DNA of 64,000 nt, from NCBI GenBank assembly GCA_018881555.1, contig JACAXG010000012.1, positions 5,940,087-6,004,086 on the forward strand. Reading direction: 5' to 3'. The stretch is from Amblyornis subalaris (Eukaryota > Chordata > Aves > Passeriformes > Ptilonorhynchidae). The notes below the pieces were generated by a model. The model saw nothing but the letters and a program-made list of their open reading frames with translations. It made no database searches and had not been told where the DNA came from. Numbering within the stretch: the stretch's first letter is position 1; each line of letters opens with the position of its first letter. The position numbers and the translations under genes were made by a program. This document shows positions 35,411 to 48,900 of this stretch, piece after piece.

Positions 35411-38400
35411 TAAATCTACCTTTTCGTTGCAGGTACACTGTGTACCACCTGCTGTACACACCTGCCACGGGAAATTACCTTCTGTCCCTGGCAAGCCTCT
35501 TTCCTTGATAATGCACTCCTCTTCACAGGGTGTAGACTTTAAAATGGGACACATGAATCACAGAATCAAAGAAGGAGAGAAATCTGGTGTTATTTTTAAG
35601 CCTTTCAAATGGATAATGCTCATTTTTAAGGGGATGAAAGATACGTGTATCTATACAAGATACATAGATGTAGATTTTTTTTTTTCTTTCCTATGCCAAG
35701 CCATGTTATCTCCTTTTACAGCACCGTTCACTGTGTGCTCAAATTATCACACCCAAAACCTTTTCTTTCATACATTTCTGTATCTTTCCTTGAGCTGCAG
35801 AGGCCGAACTCTTACATGACACTTGTTAACTGGAGTTCATATCTTAGTCAGATACAGAGTCCCCAGCAGCAATAAGACTCTGCAGCATCTGTAACGATAT
35901 CTACCCAGTACCAAAAACATCCCTGCTTGCTTGTGTCATGAAACCACTATAAAAATCTCTCTAGATCACACACAGGCTGATATACAGTCTCCAGTAGCTG
36001 AGATCTACAATTGAAAAACCTTTCCCAATTCTTTCCAAAATCGCCCTAGATATTCCCTTTCTCCCAGCTCCTTCAGACAGAGTTGTCTATACTTCACACC
36101 ATTTCCTCAAGCAAGGCAGCACAAGGCACTGGTATGACATGTACCACAATAAATAATGTCGACTAGTGCGGAGCTTGTCAAAAACAATAAGGGGCTCCAA
36201 AGAAATATAAAAGATGATGATGCCAGTGTCATTTCCCAAGCAGTGACACTTTCAAGGGTGGATCCTGACCAACCTTTGCCTCTTTTCTGCTGAAACTCTC
36301 CCTTATATAAGCAGGACTGTTGCCACAAACACACTTGCAGGATCTGGCCTTTGGCCTCAGTCTAAGCAGTGCAATGGGGTGGAAGAGCATCAAACACAGG
36401 TGCCAGCAGATTATCCAAAGCTTTCCTGAGATTAAAATCTTGTCTCAATATGAGTTATTGCATATTCTCTAAATAGAAATCTCCTTAGTGGTGGCTTTAA
36501 AAGGTCTGCTTTTGTTTTCCTCTGAGAGAAAATAATGGTTGAACCCCGGGCTATGCACATAACAGCTTACGCGTTTGTTCCCTATGGCCATCCAATTTGA
36601 GCACTTCGCCAACATTTTGCACTTCCTAGCGAAGCTATTGCTTCTGCTAGTGTTCCTTTATTGAAGAGAGAAAGTAAAAGCCAAAATGCTCTTAAAGGGT
36701 TATACAAAAAAATGATCCTGATTAATCTCAGAACATGGTTACTTGTTTTAGCAATATCCCGAGAACAAAACAAGAAAGGTTAAATCAATGATCCACAAGG
36801 ATGGAAAAAGAGATTCAAATAATCATTAAATCTTATTACATAATGTGGCTTTGTTTTTACCTCTTGGAGTGAGTTCACACCTGGGTCTGTGCTTTAAGTG
36901 CTCCACAGTGAGCTGGGCATGATGAAGAATCATTTCCTGTCACAGTACAGCATAACCTCTACAGCTGTAGAACANAACTAGTCAACTGAAACTCTTGCTA
37001 TGCATTTTAAGTGTATATCAGGATATTCTTGGTTAAACACATCACCATGTTTTAAGTGATTGCTTTCCTCTGCCATTCCTGTCACCACTCCCTTTTTACC
37101 CCCATGATTACCACTGTTAGTTCACGACATTGTATTAAATGCCTAAGAGTGTGTGTCATCACATGTGACTGCTTTTTAGAGATGCTCCTGGGATCTATCC
37201 CAGCTATGAGTGTGCTTATCTCAACACTCCACCGATATGATCTGCACTTTCTCTGTGTCTCAAGGAGGTGTCTCAACCTCTAATCCACAAAGGACAGCAT
37301 CAGATAGCACACTTTGTTTGCCCTCTTTCACTGCAAAGATACACATAAGAGTTGATATCTCGTAATCTAAAAAGCATTTTTGTTCTTAGATCAGTTCTTG
37401 CAGAGTGTGATTTTATTGCCCTCCATCACCTGGCGGCAATCTTAAAATGCACTTACGTGAGTTGTGGATTTATCAAGGCCCTAGGACTGAGACCAAGCAC
37501 AACATAGACATAACTAGACTGCAATCATGTTCCAAGGGTTCTCAAAGGCAAGTGTCCATCAGGATAAAAAATATGTCTAAAACCCAAAATATTTTATGGT
37601 AAGTTCTTGTGCAAAATTAACTTTCTGTGATCTTTCAGCAGGGAAGACGCAAGTCTTGTTGAGGTGCTCAGTGTAGGACAACCGATGGCCGTGACTCTAA
37701 GTAATCGTGGGAGAAGGGTGGATAAGCTTGAAAAAGCCAGTAGATGAGGAATGATTTACACACTGTATCCTGTCAGGTGCCCTTTGGAGAAAGGCTGGCT
37801 TTAGTGGAGTTATGGCATGAGCAGCCAGTGATGCAACAGCTAAGGATGTTCTGGTTGGAGTAATCTTGCAGAGAGACATCCTTGATGCTCATCTTTAGTC
37901 CAAAGCTCTAGGTGAGAATATTTCTGAGGTTCTGGGACTGAAGTTATGGGCCACACTTTCTTCATGTACCCAGGTAGACCTTTAGTATTGATTTGTGATA
38001 ATTCTTGCTCAGGGAAGCATTTCTCTTTGCTAGTCACCATCTAAGCCCAGAGAAAAGTATGTCCTGAAAACCTGTACCTCTCTCATCTGGCTTAGTCCTT
38101 CTGTCAGAGCTTTTTTCTCAGTGCTGAACCTTTGCTTGGTTTATGTGGATTCCCAAGAGAGGGGGATCATGCTTGTAAATCACTGTTTTCTCTACAACTG
38201 AGCTCCAGTTACATGGCACTATGATAATATAAATATTTACTCATTTTGTCCCTCTTCACCCTTGCAAGTGGATCAGAGCATCTGGCCCTTTGTTAGTAGT
38301 CTATTGTCAGTTTGCTAGAGCATCCAGTTGTTTATGTTCACTTGAACAGGAGCACATAAATAACCCTCCTCTCCACTGCTTTGCAGAGCATGGTCACTGT

Positions 38401-41400
38401 TGAAATGAGGTGTTGAACTTTCCATTCCGACAGGAGTGGAGAATTCTCACCTGATCACTCTTCAGGTGGCTTGCAGAGCTGTATTTGACAATATGGCATA
38501 TGAAGCAGTGGAGAAGAAATCTATGATTTTTGCATTTCTGTATATTTATCCTCGCACTTCATGCTGTGGTATTTGCAGAATCTTTTTGGCAACACAAAAA
38601 ACCTCAAAACCAATGACAAGACAACGGAGATGAGACCTAGCATCTTTTAAAACTGACTTTTAAAAAGGTGTTGGTGGAAGCAGAAATATAGAGTATAACA
38701 CTAGGAAGTATTTTTAAAAGATCCATTTCAAACTATCATCTATAGTTCTTCTGTATACATGTCATCCCTGTAAAACTATCAATAAATAGAATTACTACAT
38801 ATTCCCTCCAAAATTAATTTAAAGATTACAGTTGACAAAAATAACTGTCAGTTGGTTATTGGTGTTGTTGGTTTTTGTTTGCTCTTTTTTAAACTAGAGG
38901 GTTCACAACAGCAAGAATCTCTACCTCTGATAGATTTGTATTTCTATAATGATTTATTATTGAATACGATAAAATATAAACATAATTATAAACCCTTGGC
39001 AATTTCAGTTGGTGTCAGGCATATACTCAATCTCAAGTGTAATTTATAGTCCATTTCTTCTACTATAGATCCACAAGTAGCTATAAGTTTCTTGGATCAC
39101 CTTGATTTCAAATTTTCTATTGAAAGTTTGGGTCAGCTCATTCAGTAGCTGCTGTGAACGAATGTGTGGGAGCTGTGAACGGGAAGCAGCAGTGGTGAGG
39201 AGTCATTCTGGCCAATGGTTGGCAGCACTTCTGTATTCCCACCTTTGGATTAAGGACTGAGAAAATGAGCCCAAGTGTGACAATGTAGGTGCATGCTACA
39301 CTGGCAGGTCGAGCACTTGAGGGCTCAGTAAAAGCAATGTGATTCCTTGCACATCTAGCTCATGAGTGTGCAGAGCTGGAAGCAGGGCGCTATCTCACCA
39401 TGAGCAGTCAGAGAAATGTAACAGCTTGCTGCTGTTAATGGTGGGAGGGCTTTCTCCCTCTGCCTACTTTTCTACTTCTGTCTTCCCGTTGCTTTTGTCG
39501 GTGTAATCTGCTACATCCCCTGAACCAGATCTGGTGTCCGTGAGACTCAGTTTGGAAAACTCCTTGTCACTGAACTGGTTACATTGGCTCACAGAAGACC
39601 TGACAAACACCTTCACATGTGCAGGATAAGGGGCAGAAGCATGCAGCCAGGAGCAGAATAAAGACAGAGAGAGAGGGGGAAAAGGAATAGATGGACACCC
39701 TCACTTTTTCTGCTGCAATGTGGTTCTGTATTGAGTCATCATGACTAGTGGAACTGTACCATTTTCTGCTCCTTGCTAAACCATCCAGGATGGACCTGCT
39801 GAAAACATCATAAGCAGGCTAGATGAACCTTTGATCTGGTCCAGTATGTGATCAGTGTGATATTATGTTTACAGTACTTTGTCCTTTTCCTCATTTTTAG
39901 CTTTGTAGGAATGGCAGAAGGGAAGAAGTCCTGCCTATTCTAATTTGGATCCCTGAACAACTGATCCCTGAGATGTCTTCGGTGAGGCTGAAGTCTCCCT
40001 GGATGGCTTAAGCCCATGCCATCCTACCCACCGCACTGTCCATCTGCAACATGTTTCCTGCTCACTCCAGGTTAACCCTGACCTGTCAACTGTGCTTGTT
40101 CAGTCTGAAGAACAGACACACAAACCTGCTCAGATGGACATTTTCAGTTTGAAGAGATGGCAGCTTTCATTCATCTGGCCAGTAGGATTGTTTTAGTCAG
40201 AAACCAAACTAGCAAGAAAATACCCAGTGAAATACTGATGTTCTTTAAGACAGGTTGGAGGGAGTTCTGTGAAAGGATTCACAGCAATATTTGGGAAGAA
40301 ACACGCAAGAGTCCACGTCAGACTCAGAGAAGGCGGCATTTAGTATCCCTTGCTAGTGACACATGACTTCATGCATCAACCATCAGAAGCTTGCTTCTAA
40401 CAACCTTAATGCTAACATTTATTTGATAAAAACGTTTCGTATTTTCTATGAATCCTTTTTACAAACAGAAGAAAATCTCTTTTCTTTAAATGCCTGGAAT
40501 TTGTAAGTAAACCTCAGGCTAAAGACAATAAATGTAAGTGACGTTTTCCTTTGTTTTGTTTCTAGTTAACTGCAAGAGAACATATCTTCATTTCTTTGCA
40601 TTAAGGTGCAAATTAGAGATAATATTCTTGACCATTATGTGAGATAGTTTACAAGAGACTGAAAATAAGCCTTTAATGAAATACAGGCATTAGAATATAA
40701 AATGAAGCAAAAAAAATTTGATCAAATGTTTTGCTACACACAGGCAATAGAAAAGAAATGGAGCACCTGCACAGAAGTTCATTTGGGTGTATTACTGTCG
40801 TGGTGAGGAGATGGATGGCAATGAGGGCAGTGCTATACAGATGAGTGGGAGGAGTGGGGGAGGAAACAAAACAAGGTAACTTAAATCCATATCTGTGCTC
40901 ATTTGCCTCCTGCATTCCCAATCAACTTCCAAAATAAATTAGAGAAGATGAAGACTGTCTCCAACTTATACCAGCTGCCAGTTGCCTTGCACAATTAAAA
41001 TGTGCAGAAAGGTACCACTGTGCTCCATGATCTGCAGGGGCCATGGAAGCTCACAGCAGTTATTGGTGTATCCTCAACAGGCTCCTCTGTCATCCAGGAC
41101 TGCACTATCCACACACAGGAGCAGGATTCTGTCTATGGGTACTTGGTTCTTCTCTGGAATTGCAGTAATATCTGAGCACAAATTTCTCTTTTTCTCCACC
41201 TCCGTCCTCAGTTCAGCTCAGCACATCTATATTTGAAGACAGAACAGAGGGGTTGCTGTAAAGTCAGCAATAAAGTGATGATAATGGCAATGACCTTATT
41301 CTCCTTTGCAAAAATTGTTTTCTCTGGCAGAGAAGATGGGGATGTCCTTTTATTGTGTATTCAATAGAGCAAATATTTATTAGATGATGAAAATAAGAAA

Positions 41401-43180
41401 GCTAACTCGCTCTCAAAAATCTATGTTCACAGTTCCATTTATTTGAAAAAAAATCTTTCTCACATATTCTAGACATGAAGTAGCAATGCTCTATGTGCTC
41501 CATTTTTTTGTATATAAGTAGATTAATATATGTATGTATATAATGTATGAATCGAAGGATAACAAGGCATGGCACAAATTATACATGTCATATGCAGAAA
41601 AAAGAAATCTGCTGCTAGATTGTGTCATTCTGTTTTATAAGTTGCCAGAAATAAATATCTATATTGACATTTCATCTTCTCAACCCTACCTAAGCTTCAG
41701 TGCCACGGTTGGTCTTCCTGACGATCGCGCCTACCAGAAGATGGCACTGAAGAACCTGGCCTGCAGACAGACCCGAGGGAAAAGAAAACTCAGATTAACA
41801 AACCGGCTCTGAGTTTGTGAATACAAAATAATTCAAAAGGGGCGTCTCCTGGATGGTATTTCCTTTTAGGAAAGACTTCAGACTTTTTTTTTTTTTTCAT
41901 TTTGTTCTCAAGCATGATGAGGAGGAGGCTAAAAGTCAACCAACCATGGTGCCTGGTGAATGCTGCCTGAGTTTGTCTAGTCAAGCACATTGTTGTTTTC
42001 TCAAGTCCTCTTATCAAACTGCAACACTGATGAGCTTTCAAATACAAGACATTATGAGCAAAAAGGGCTTTGCTCATGTAATTATTATTTATAACTCCTG
42101 TTTTCTGATTGGACAATCAAGCTGTTTTGAATAGAACTACAATTCTGACTCAAAAAAGGCACTTCAACTTCACATGGAAACACATTTTTTAAAAATTTTA
42201 GTAAAAAATACGATGGATTTTCTAGTGATATGAACATTTGCACCTTTTAAAGACTTCTCTGGTAAATACTAAAGGTTTCTTTGGCTTCTTGCAGAATTCC
42301 AGTAAAAGCAGATTTCTGTCTTAAAATGCAAAACTGATTTCAGATAGGTTCCTACTATTGAATGACAGCTGAAGGGATGTAAATGTTTCAGAGTCAGTAG
42401 CAGAGACATGAGAAAAAATTAACCACATCTTATATGTTGGGNGAAAAGTCTAGTTACTTAAGAAAATGTAGAGATTATAAGATGGAAACTTGCTCATATC
42501 TCTTTCTCTCCAATAGTTTGTTACTTCTCATGAAGATTGATGAAAATGTCTTCAACATGATCTAAATGCCACTTATGCCTCAGGGTTCACTTCAGGTCTT
42601 TTGATGCGTCCCTGATCAGGCTTTGTTTTTGGGAGGTGTGATGCTATAGGACCATTAACCGTTACCAGTAAGCGCTAATGTTAATTACATTAAGCACAAT
42701 CCTCCAGTTGGTCCATCTGTTACTCATTTTTTATATGCTACCTATTATTGTTTGGGTTTTTTTTCTATGCTCCAGGAAGATACCTTCTAGTTTTCTTCTG
42801 GCTTTATTTAAAAGATGTAAATTTATGAATGCCTCAATGAAATCCCTTTATACAGCTCAAATTTAGCTTTCATTTTCGAACGATTTTTAAAAGTATTAGT
42901 TTTGCATGTAGTTTTAGTATTTAGTTATGGTGTTGCTCCTGAATGTTTAACTTAGTAAACCACCTCGGTATCTTGTATTTTATACAGAGTGCATCTTGAA
43001 AATAATCAGTGTCATATTTTCGGATGAACTTGGGCTGTTTTCCTCACATTTGAATATCACAGTTTGTTTCTTTGCTATCATTACAAGCAAACTCTATTGG
43101 TTTCCGTTTCCCTTGCTATATTTCCCCTTCTTTTGCATGCAATTCTAAACCGAAAATGGTATTTTCGGTATTATTCACCT
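35411..43180. other. Gene-poor stretch, nothing supported
   Basis: Only short frames without family resemblance are present. There is no CpG island. The base composition is AT-rich with scattered short A/T runs (for example 41883-41898, a T tract). A short segment near 35560 could be a decayed CR1 end but is too short to call. Confidence 0.55.
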
Positions 43181-43189
43181 GCTGCTTTA

Positions 43190-43640
43190 CTTCTGGTCGG
43201 AGCTCAGCTCTGCCACTGGCTGAAAAGGCGGGGACAGGGACAGGATGCTGATCTACAACTCTCGGCCCGCAGCGCTTCGTGCACCGCAGCTAATTACCGC
43301 CAAATCATAAGCCGACATAAAGCGGCCAGATTAGGATTTAGGTAATTGCGGTGTGTTTTAACGGGGGCTCCTGGCTGGGGCTGCTGTCCCCCGGCAGAGA
43401 TGCCGGGCCGGCGGCCGCGGAGCCGCGGCAGCAGCTGGAGCGGAGCCGGGGCACGGGCGGGAGCGGAGCCGGGGCGGGCGCGGGCGCGGAAGCGGGGCGG
43501 GGGCGGGCGCGCAGCTCCGCCTCCCGGGCAGGGCGGACCCGCCGCCCCGGGGAAGGCTCCGGAGGCCGTTCCGCGCTGCCCTCGGGCATCTCGGCCTTTC
43601 CCTGGCATCCAGCTCACTGCNTGGCGGCTGGAGAACGTTA
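43190..43640. promoter_or_regulatory. Orphan CpG island in the right-hand gene-poor region
   Basis: A 400-450 bp island rises abruptly from AT-rich DNA, with several GC boxes (GGGGCGGG, GGGGCGGGGGCGGG) at 43380-43560. Its left edge holds an AT-containing core (43285-43360) with TAATTACC, ACATAAAG, AGATTAGG and GGTAATTG. No frame on either strand resembles a known protein, and the long Gly/Ala/Arg/Pro frames reflect composition. It is about 12 kb upstream of the NEUROD1 start. Likely alternatives are a lncRNA promoter or an orphan island marking an enhancer. Confidence 0.65.
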
Positions 43641-45626
43641 CAGAGAATCCGAATAGCTGGGTTTGGGACGGGTTTTAACCTGGAAATTTAAGCACGGAGA
43701 GAATTGGGAAAGTCAGGTTAGGGGCAGGGGCTTTTTTTCCTCCCGCATTTAGCAACTTTGTCGGAGTTAAGCAGGAAACTGGCCCTGAGAACCACTTTAT
43801 TCGTAAAATTTGAGATTTCGTAAAGCAAAAGGAGGAATTGAGATTAAGATTCAGTTTAGGATCGGGGAAACAAGTGTTGCAGAAGCAGTTTTTCTGCTGG
43901 ATTTGCAAAGCTGTGGGATTGGTACAACCATATGTGAACGCCTTGTCAAACTTGGAGCATCCATAGGTGTTTAGGCACCTGTAGGCTGACAGTTAACACT
44001 CAGTTTAGGGTTTGGAAAAGATATTTTGGAGACATCTTACCGTTTATATAAGGTGAAGCTGCTTGCAGTAAAGGGAAAGTAGGTCTGGAAACATTTAGTG
44101 GTTTCATTCAAACTACCCGAGCAACAGGGCAGTTCAGGTCAAGTTTTGGAAAATCAGATCTCAGCTCAGTTTCCTGTGATGACTTGAGATGCCCCCCAAG
44201 ACAGTCACATAGGAAAAGGTTTGAATACCTTTATTCTTAATTTCCAGCTAAGTCTTGTGTTCCCTCTTATGGGTTAAGGTTATAGATAGAATTAAGGGGA
44301 CATGAAATACTGATAAGCACATTTCTCTTTCCAGTCTGTAGGATACTCTGGGGCAAGTTCAAGGCTGAATTTGAACGTTGTATTCCTATTTTGCGGGAAT
44401 TGTAGATGATGTCGAGCTTTCTTGAAGTCTAAGAGTGAGCGTAGCACAAGGACTTAGTAGAGCAGAGTTTACAGATTGATCTTTCCTGCAATGTTTGGCA
44501 AAGTTGCATGGGGGACTGGCCTCATGAATGTGAGTGCCTTATTCCCAATATTGAGGTAGGAGTAGCGTTGCTATGCTTTTGTGAAGGCTATAGGGGAGTA
44601 TGAGACAACTAGGACTGCAGGATCAGGCTTATGTTGTATTCTTGCAAGGTCTCTTCAGAGATGAGAAAGAGCTGGTACAAAGTGAAGGTTTCACCAGAAG
44701 TTTTGGACAGGTCTCCTGAAAGTTAGGGTCAAGATTTGTTTTCTGGTAGCCATACAAGTAAATACAAAGCTGAAGTGAGGAGAAGCTAATGTGATATTCT
44801 TAATTTTGGAGTTGCTTTAATAACAGTACACCTTGTCTGTTTAAATTCTCAAGTGTGGTTACAGAGTAGAAAGCAGTACTATGCACTTCAAAGTCCACAC
44901 AGGGCTAGTACTNATAGATGTGAATGCCTTAGATTTCAAAGTAGCCATGAATTTTTGGATTTGGTAAGGGCTAGTGTTAAGGTTTGAAATTCTGCAGAAG
45001 CAAGTTAAAATTTGCAGGTTACTTCAGACTTTCAGCGGGTTATTAGATGAAGCCTGTTGCGGTTAGCTTGGAATCTGTAATTACGGATTTAAAGAGCTTA
45101 ATTTTTTGGGCAGCAGGTGGTGCTTGGTCTCCACGATGGCCGTAGTAGCCGTTAGCCCCTGAACAGCTTGCTGTGACGTTGTGTTCGGCAGTGCAGGCTG
45201 CACGCTGCCCATTTCTCGCTGAGGGCTTTGAGCTGGACAAGTGATGTGATTATAGGTGTTTGTATTTGTGCAAATCACCAGGAAANCTGGGATTTATTAG
45301 AGGAGGGAATGTGTATGTGGTGGTTGCATTTTAAGCAAATAACGATCAGAATGATTATGACCAGAAATACCAGGAGTAAAAGAAAAGAGGGTTCTTCCCT
45401 CTGCCTCACGCAGCCAGGAAGCTGCTGACACATCCACGCCTGAACCTGTCTCTGAAAAACAGGAAATGAAATCCACATCCAGAAAGCACACCTCAACAAC
45501 AGTCAGCAGGTCCTGGTGATTTCCAGGCTCCTGTGGACATCCATGGAGTGGACATGCCAAGAAAAGTGCAGAGTACAGTGGTTTCCAGCTTATCTTGCTT
45601 GGCCACAGCGTTTTCAGATGGGGCTT
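43641..45626 (+). other. G-skewed stretch downstream of the orphan CpG island
   Basis: Counting sixteen 60-base rows between 43681 and 44760 by hand gave about 262 G and 153 C on the plus strand. The excess begins at the island edge. G-over-C skew just downstream of a CpG island is a usual sign of transcription in that direction with R-loop formation, so a plus-strand non-coding transcript is possible. No protein-like frame is seen. A decayed repeat with biased composition is the main alternative. Confidence 0.35.
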
Positions 45627-45971
45627 TGTAACAATAGAGTGACACAGAGTTCCCAGGCAGGTGCAAAGGAGAGCTCATTTATTGCAAAAACCAGGCCTTT
45701 TTAAGCAGTTAGGCGTTTATCAGATATATACCATTGTAACACAACAAACAATAATTCAGCCAGTCACCATAAGCCACAAGGTGATCACACGAAGGTCATG
45801 TAACTTGTTTTTTCTACCTCTGAATCTGCTGAGCTCATTTCCCAGAGGCTTTCTGTCCTTAGCCGAAGTAACAGAAGTGAGCCATGATTTTACAAGAGTA
45901 ACAAGGCCTTCATTTTGTAAGGTTTTAGCTATCTGCAACAGGGCTTTATCCTCAGTGCTCTCCTTTCCACA
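45627..45971 (-). mobile_element. Solo LTR of an endogenous retrovirus (about 345 bp)
   Basis: Read on the minus strand the element begins TGTGGAAAGG and ends TTGTTACA, with the TG...CA boundaries of an LTR and a short TGT/ACA inverted end. Inside, in correct order, are a TATA element (45723-45732), a TGATAAACGCC stretch, and an AATAAA signal (45678-45683) about 45 bp further on. A U5-like end containing GGGAACTCTGTGTCACTC follows. No primer-binding site and no gag, pol or env similarity flank it, so internal sequence has been lost, probably by LTR-LTR recombination. I could not find a convincing target-site duplication. The family (ERVL- or ERVK-like) is not assigned. Confidence 0.72.
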
Positions 45972-48900
45972 GCCATGAGCTTTGCTACGATCATGTTTTC
46001 AGACTTGTACAAGAGACCTGAGAGCCTACGTCCCGATTCAGAAGGTGACATAATTTATCAGAAGGACAAGGATGTGTTCCTGTGGCAGCCAGAGCGGCCC
46101 TCAGCCCAGCATGGGATGGGAAGCNCTGGTAACATGATGCTCCTCCTTCTCCCAGCTCTGCCAAGTAAGAAATGCTCAGCAGGGGAGTGTGCAGTACTGG
46201 CACTGGCACGAACAGCAGAGTGAAGCTGCAGCCAGGCGAGACAAATTAGGAAATGAAAATCACAAAAAAATAGATAGTGCTTTACTGTCAAAATGTGCCA
46301 TGGAAATAGATGGGTTATGAGAGTTTCTTTGTTTTACATGGAAGTGCCATGCCTCTCCATTCCTGTTGAAGATTTAAATTTCCGATCAACCAGAAAAGCC
46401 AGCTCAAAGGAGTAGAAGGATATATCTTTGGTTTGTCTGGCACCTTATATAAACGCTAGCAGTAAAGGGCTGATGCTTAGTAATGCTTGGAAACAAAAAA
46501 GCTATCGATCATATTTTTTGCTTACTATACCCTGAAAAATAAAAGTGGTGGTGTCATAGATTTGTAGTCCCTGAGAGTTGTTGACAAGGCAGAGGCAGGT
46601 ACCTCTCCATTGGAGCTGCTGGCCATGCTCCATCTCCTTTGATCCAGAGCCCTGAGGGAACATCCCAGCATGTCAGCGTGTGGCCAGAGGATGTGACTCT
46701 CGAGAAGCAGGTGCAATCGAGTTCTCTCATACAAGAAAGGAGTTCTATCTACAAGCTGTATCCCTGACAGACAGTAACATAACACACTTAGAAAAGAGAA
46801 AGATCTGCTCTGAAGCAGCCTCCCTTGGCAGTTGCTGTGTGCTATGCCCATTCCTGTTAGGGGAAGCAGATCCCCACCCTGCTGAAAGCAGTGACTCCTG
46901 CACGCATTGCAGCATCTGGCAGAGGCTGAGGAGTTGGCTGTGTGCTTGTGCATATGTGGTTAACAAATATGAAGTCAGCTAAATTGTTGAGAAGTTTTAA
47001 ATCTAAATTTCTTTTTAAATTATTCCCTTGTTAATTGGAAATATATTTTATTTTCTGAAAATACTAATATTACCTTGACAGAACATAATGGATCTGCACA
47101 CTTGAAAGAAGACTTACAGGTTCCAGACCTTGACACAGATTTTCAAAAATTTTTAAAATAAAACTGTTTTCATTTAGATGCCAACAAGCTGTTGGATTTT
47201 TAAAAAAATATTTGCTATTGCAATTCCTGTAGAAACTGGGTATTTTCCCGATATGTGGTGTTTTCAATGCTGACACTTGGTGGTGCTGCAGTTAATATGT
47301 TCGTATTTTGCTGCTGCTGTTTCTCTGCTGTGACTGCTTTGCTCTTCTTCATTTGCTGATACTGATTGGGCAGTTGAAGTCCCAAAGAAAAAACATTATT
47401 TGCATTCCTGAGGAACTACAAGCCATTTGTCAGCAGTTTTAAAGTTAATAATAACAACATTATTATTAACAACAACAACAACACAACTGCCTTTATGGAG
47501 CAGTTTTCTTTCAAAATTCATAAGCATAATTCCAGTGAAGAAGTGAAAATAAAAGTCAAGGTCCCTTAATTATAAGCATCAGCACAGAAGGGAAGTTCAA
47601 AAAGCATCCTGAAAGATCATAGAGTCCATCCTCTTCATGGAGGAGCAAGGAAAGCTGGCTGCCCTTTTTATGGACTACTAGTGTAGGCTTTATGGGAATA
47701 CCTCAAATGCTTTTATGTGTTTTACGTGCACATCTCCCACACGGGATCCCTGCCTAAATAAAGACAGAGGCGAGGCACGTGGCATTTGAGTGTTTCAGTC
47801 CGAGAGGCCAGAAATAGCCATATATGCCAGTGGACAGTGGAACAGAGATTTTGGCTTGTTCCAGCATTTCTGTGAGGCTCATCTGTAAGCCCACAGGTGT
47901 CAGAGAAACTGTAGGAGGCAACAGGAGCTGCGCACGTCCTGCTGCCTTGCTTTGCTCTGAGACTCTCCAGGTGTTCCTCCTGACACCCTAGAAGCTTGGC
48001 ATGCCCACTAGCTTTCCTCCCAAGAGTCCTTACAGATGTTCATGGCCTTAAGAAAGACACTGCAGGTGATCCTGGCATGATCATCACCCAGCAAAGTTTT
48101 TCTGTTGGGAAGGAGGTGCATTCCTGCATGGGAGGTGGGCAGTGTTGTGATGAGAAGCTGTCTCTCTGTTCCCACTCCCAATGGCTCAGCCCGGCATAGC
48201 TCCGGACTCTGTTGCAGGCAGGAAACAACCCATAGGGACAAATGACCTTAATTATTAGGACAAAGATTACTTGTTTAAGTGCAGAATCTTAGTATTAATA
48301 CAAGAAATAATCAAGATATGTTGTTGTAATTAAATTGAATCTGTTCTTTCCTCCCCAAAGATTTCCCTTTAAATCTAATTTATTATTTGGTTGGTTAATC
48401 AATATTAAAGACCCAAAGAAATGGTTCACACATGATAAGCATGACCTAGAGCATGACTGCTATTATGGGCTTCCTGGGAAGCGCTCAGGTTTCAGGCTCC
48501 AAAAAACAATGCTGACAAATTGCAGTGAACATACAAGCCTGGAAGAAATAATGTTTAGAGGCTCGATGAACTTGCTCCTGCTGAAACAACAGAGACACTA
48601 AGCTGATGTGGAAAAACTGTCTCCTCAGGCAGGAAAATGTGTTCTTACTTGGTGGTACTGTGTGGTGAAAGCCTCAAAATATATGGTAGCATCAATTTTG
48701 GTTTTGGACACATTTTAATGCTTTTTAACATGCAAGCTTCATACAGCATGGTCTTGATAGATAAAAGCGGATTGCATGTCACATTCTGCTGCTTCACAGA
48801 GGCTGATTTTATATGTGTGGACTTCAGAGTTGGGGCAGACAGAGGGAATTATGTGCCAGCAGGAAAAAAAAAGATGCCCATTGTCAAATTATGAATGGGA

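Noticed and set aside
35540..35600. Possible CR1 end ('atcacagaatcaaag')
   Set aside because: Too short and diverged to separate from chance.
47605..47650. Possible minus-strand CR1 end ('agatcatagagtccatcc')
   Set aside because: Fewer than 30 informative bases and no extension on either side.
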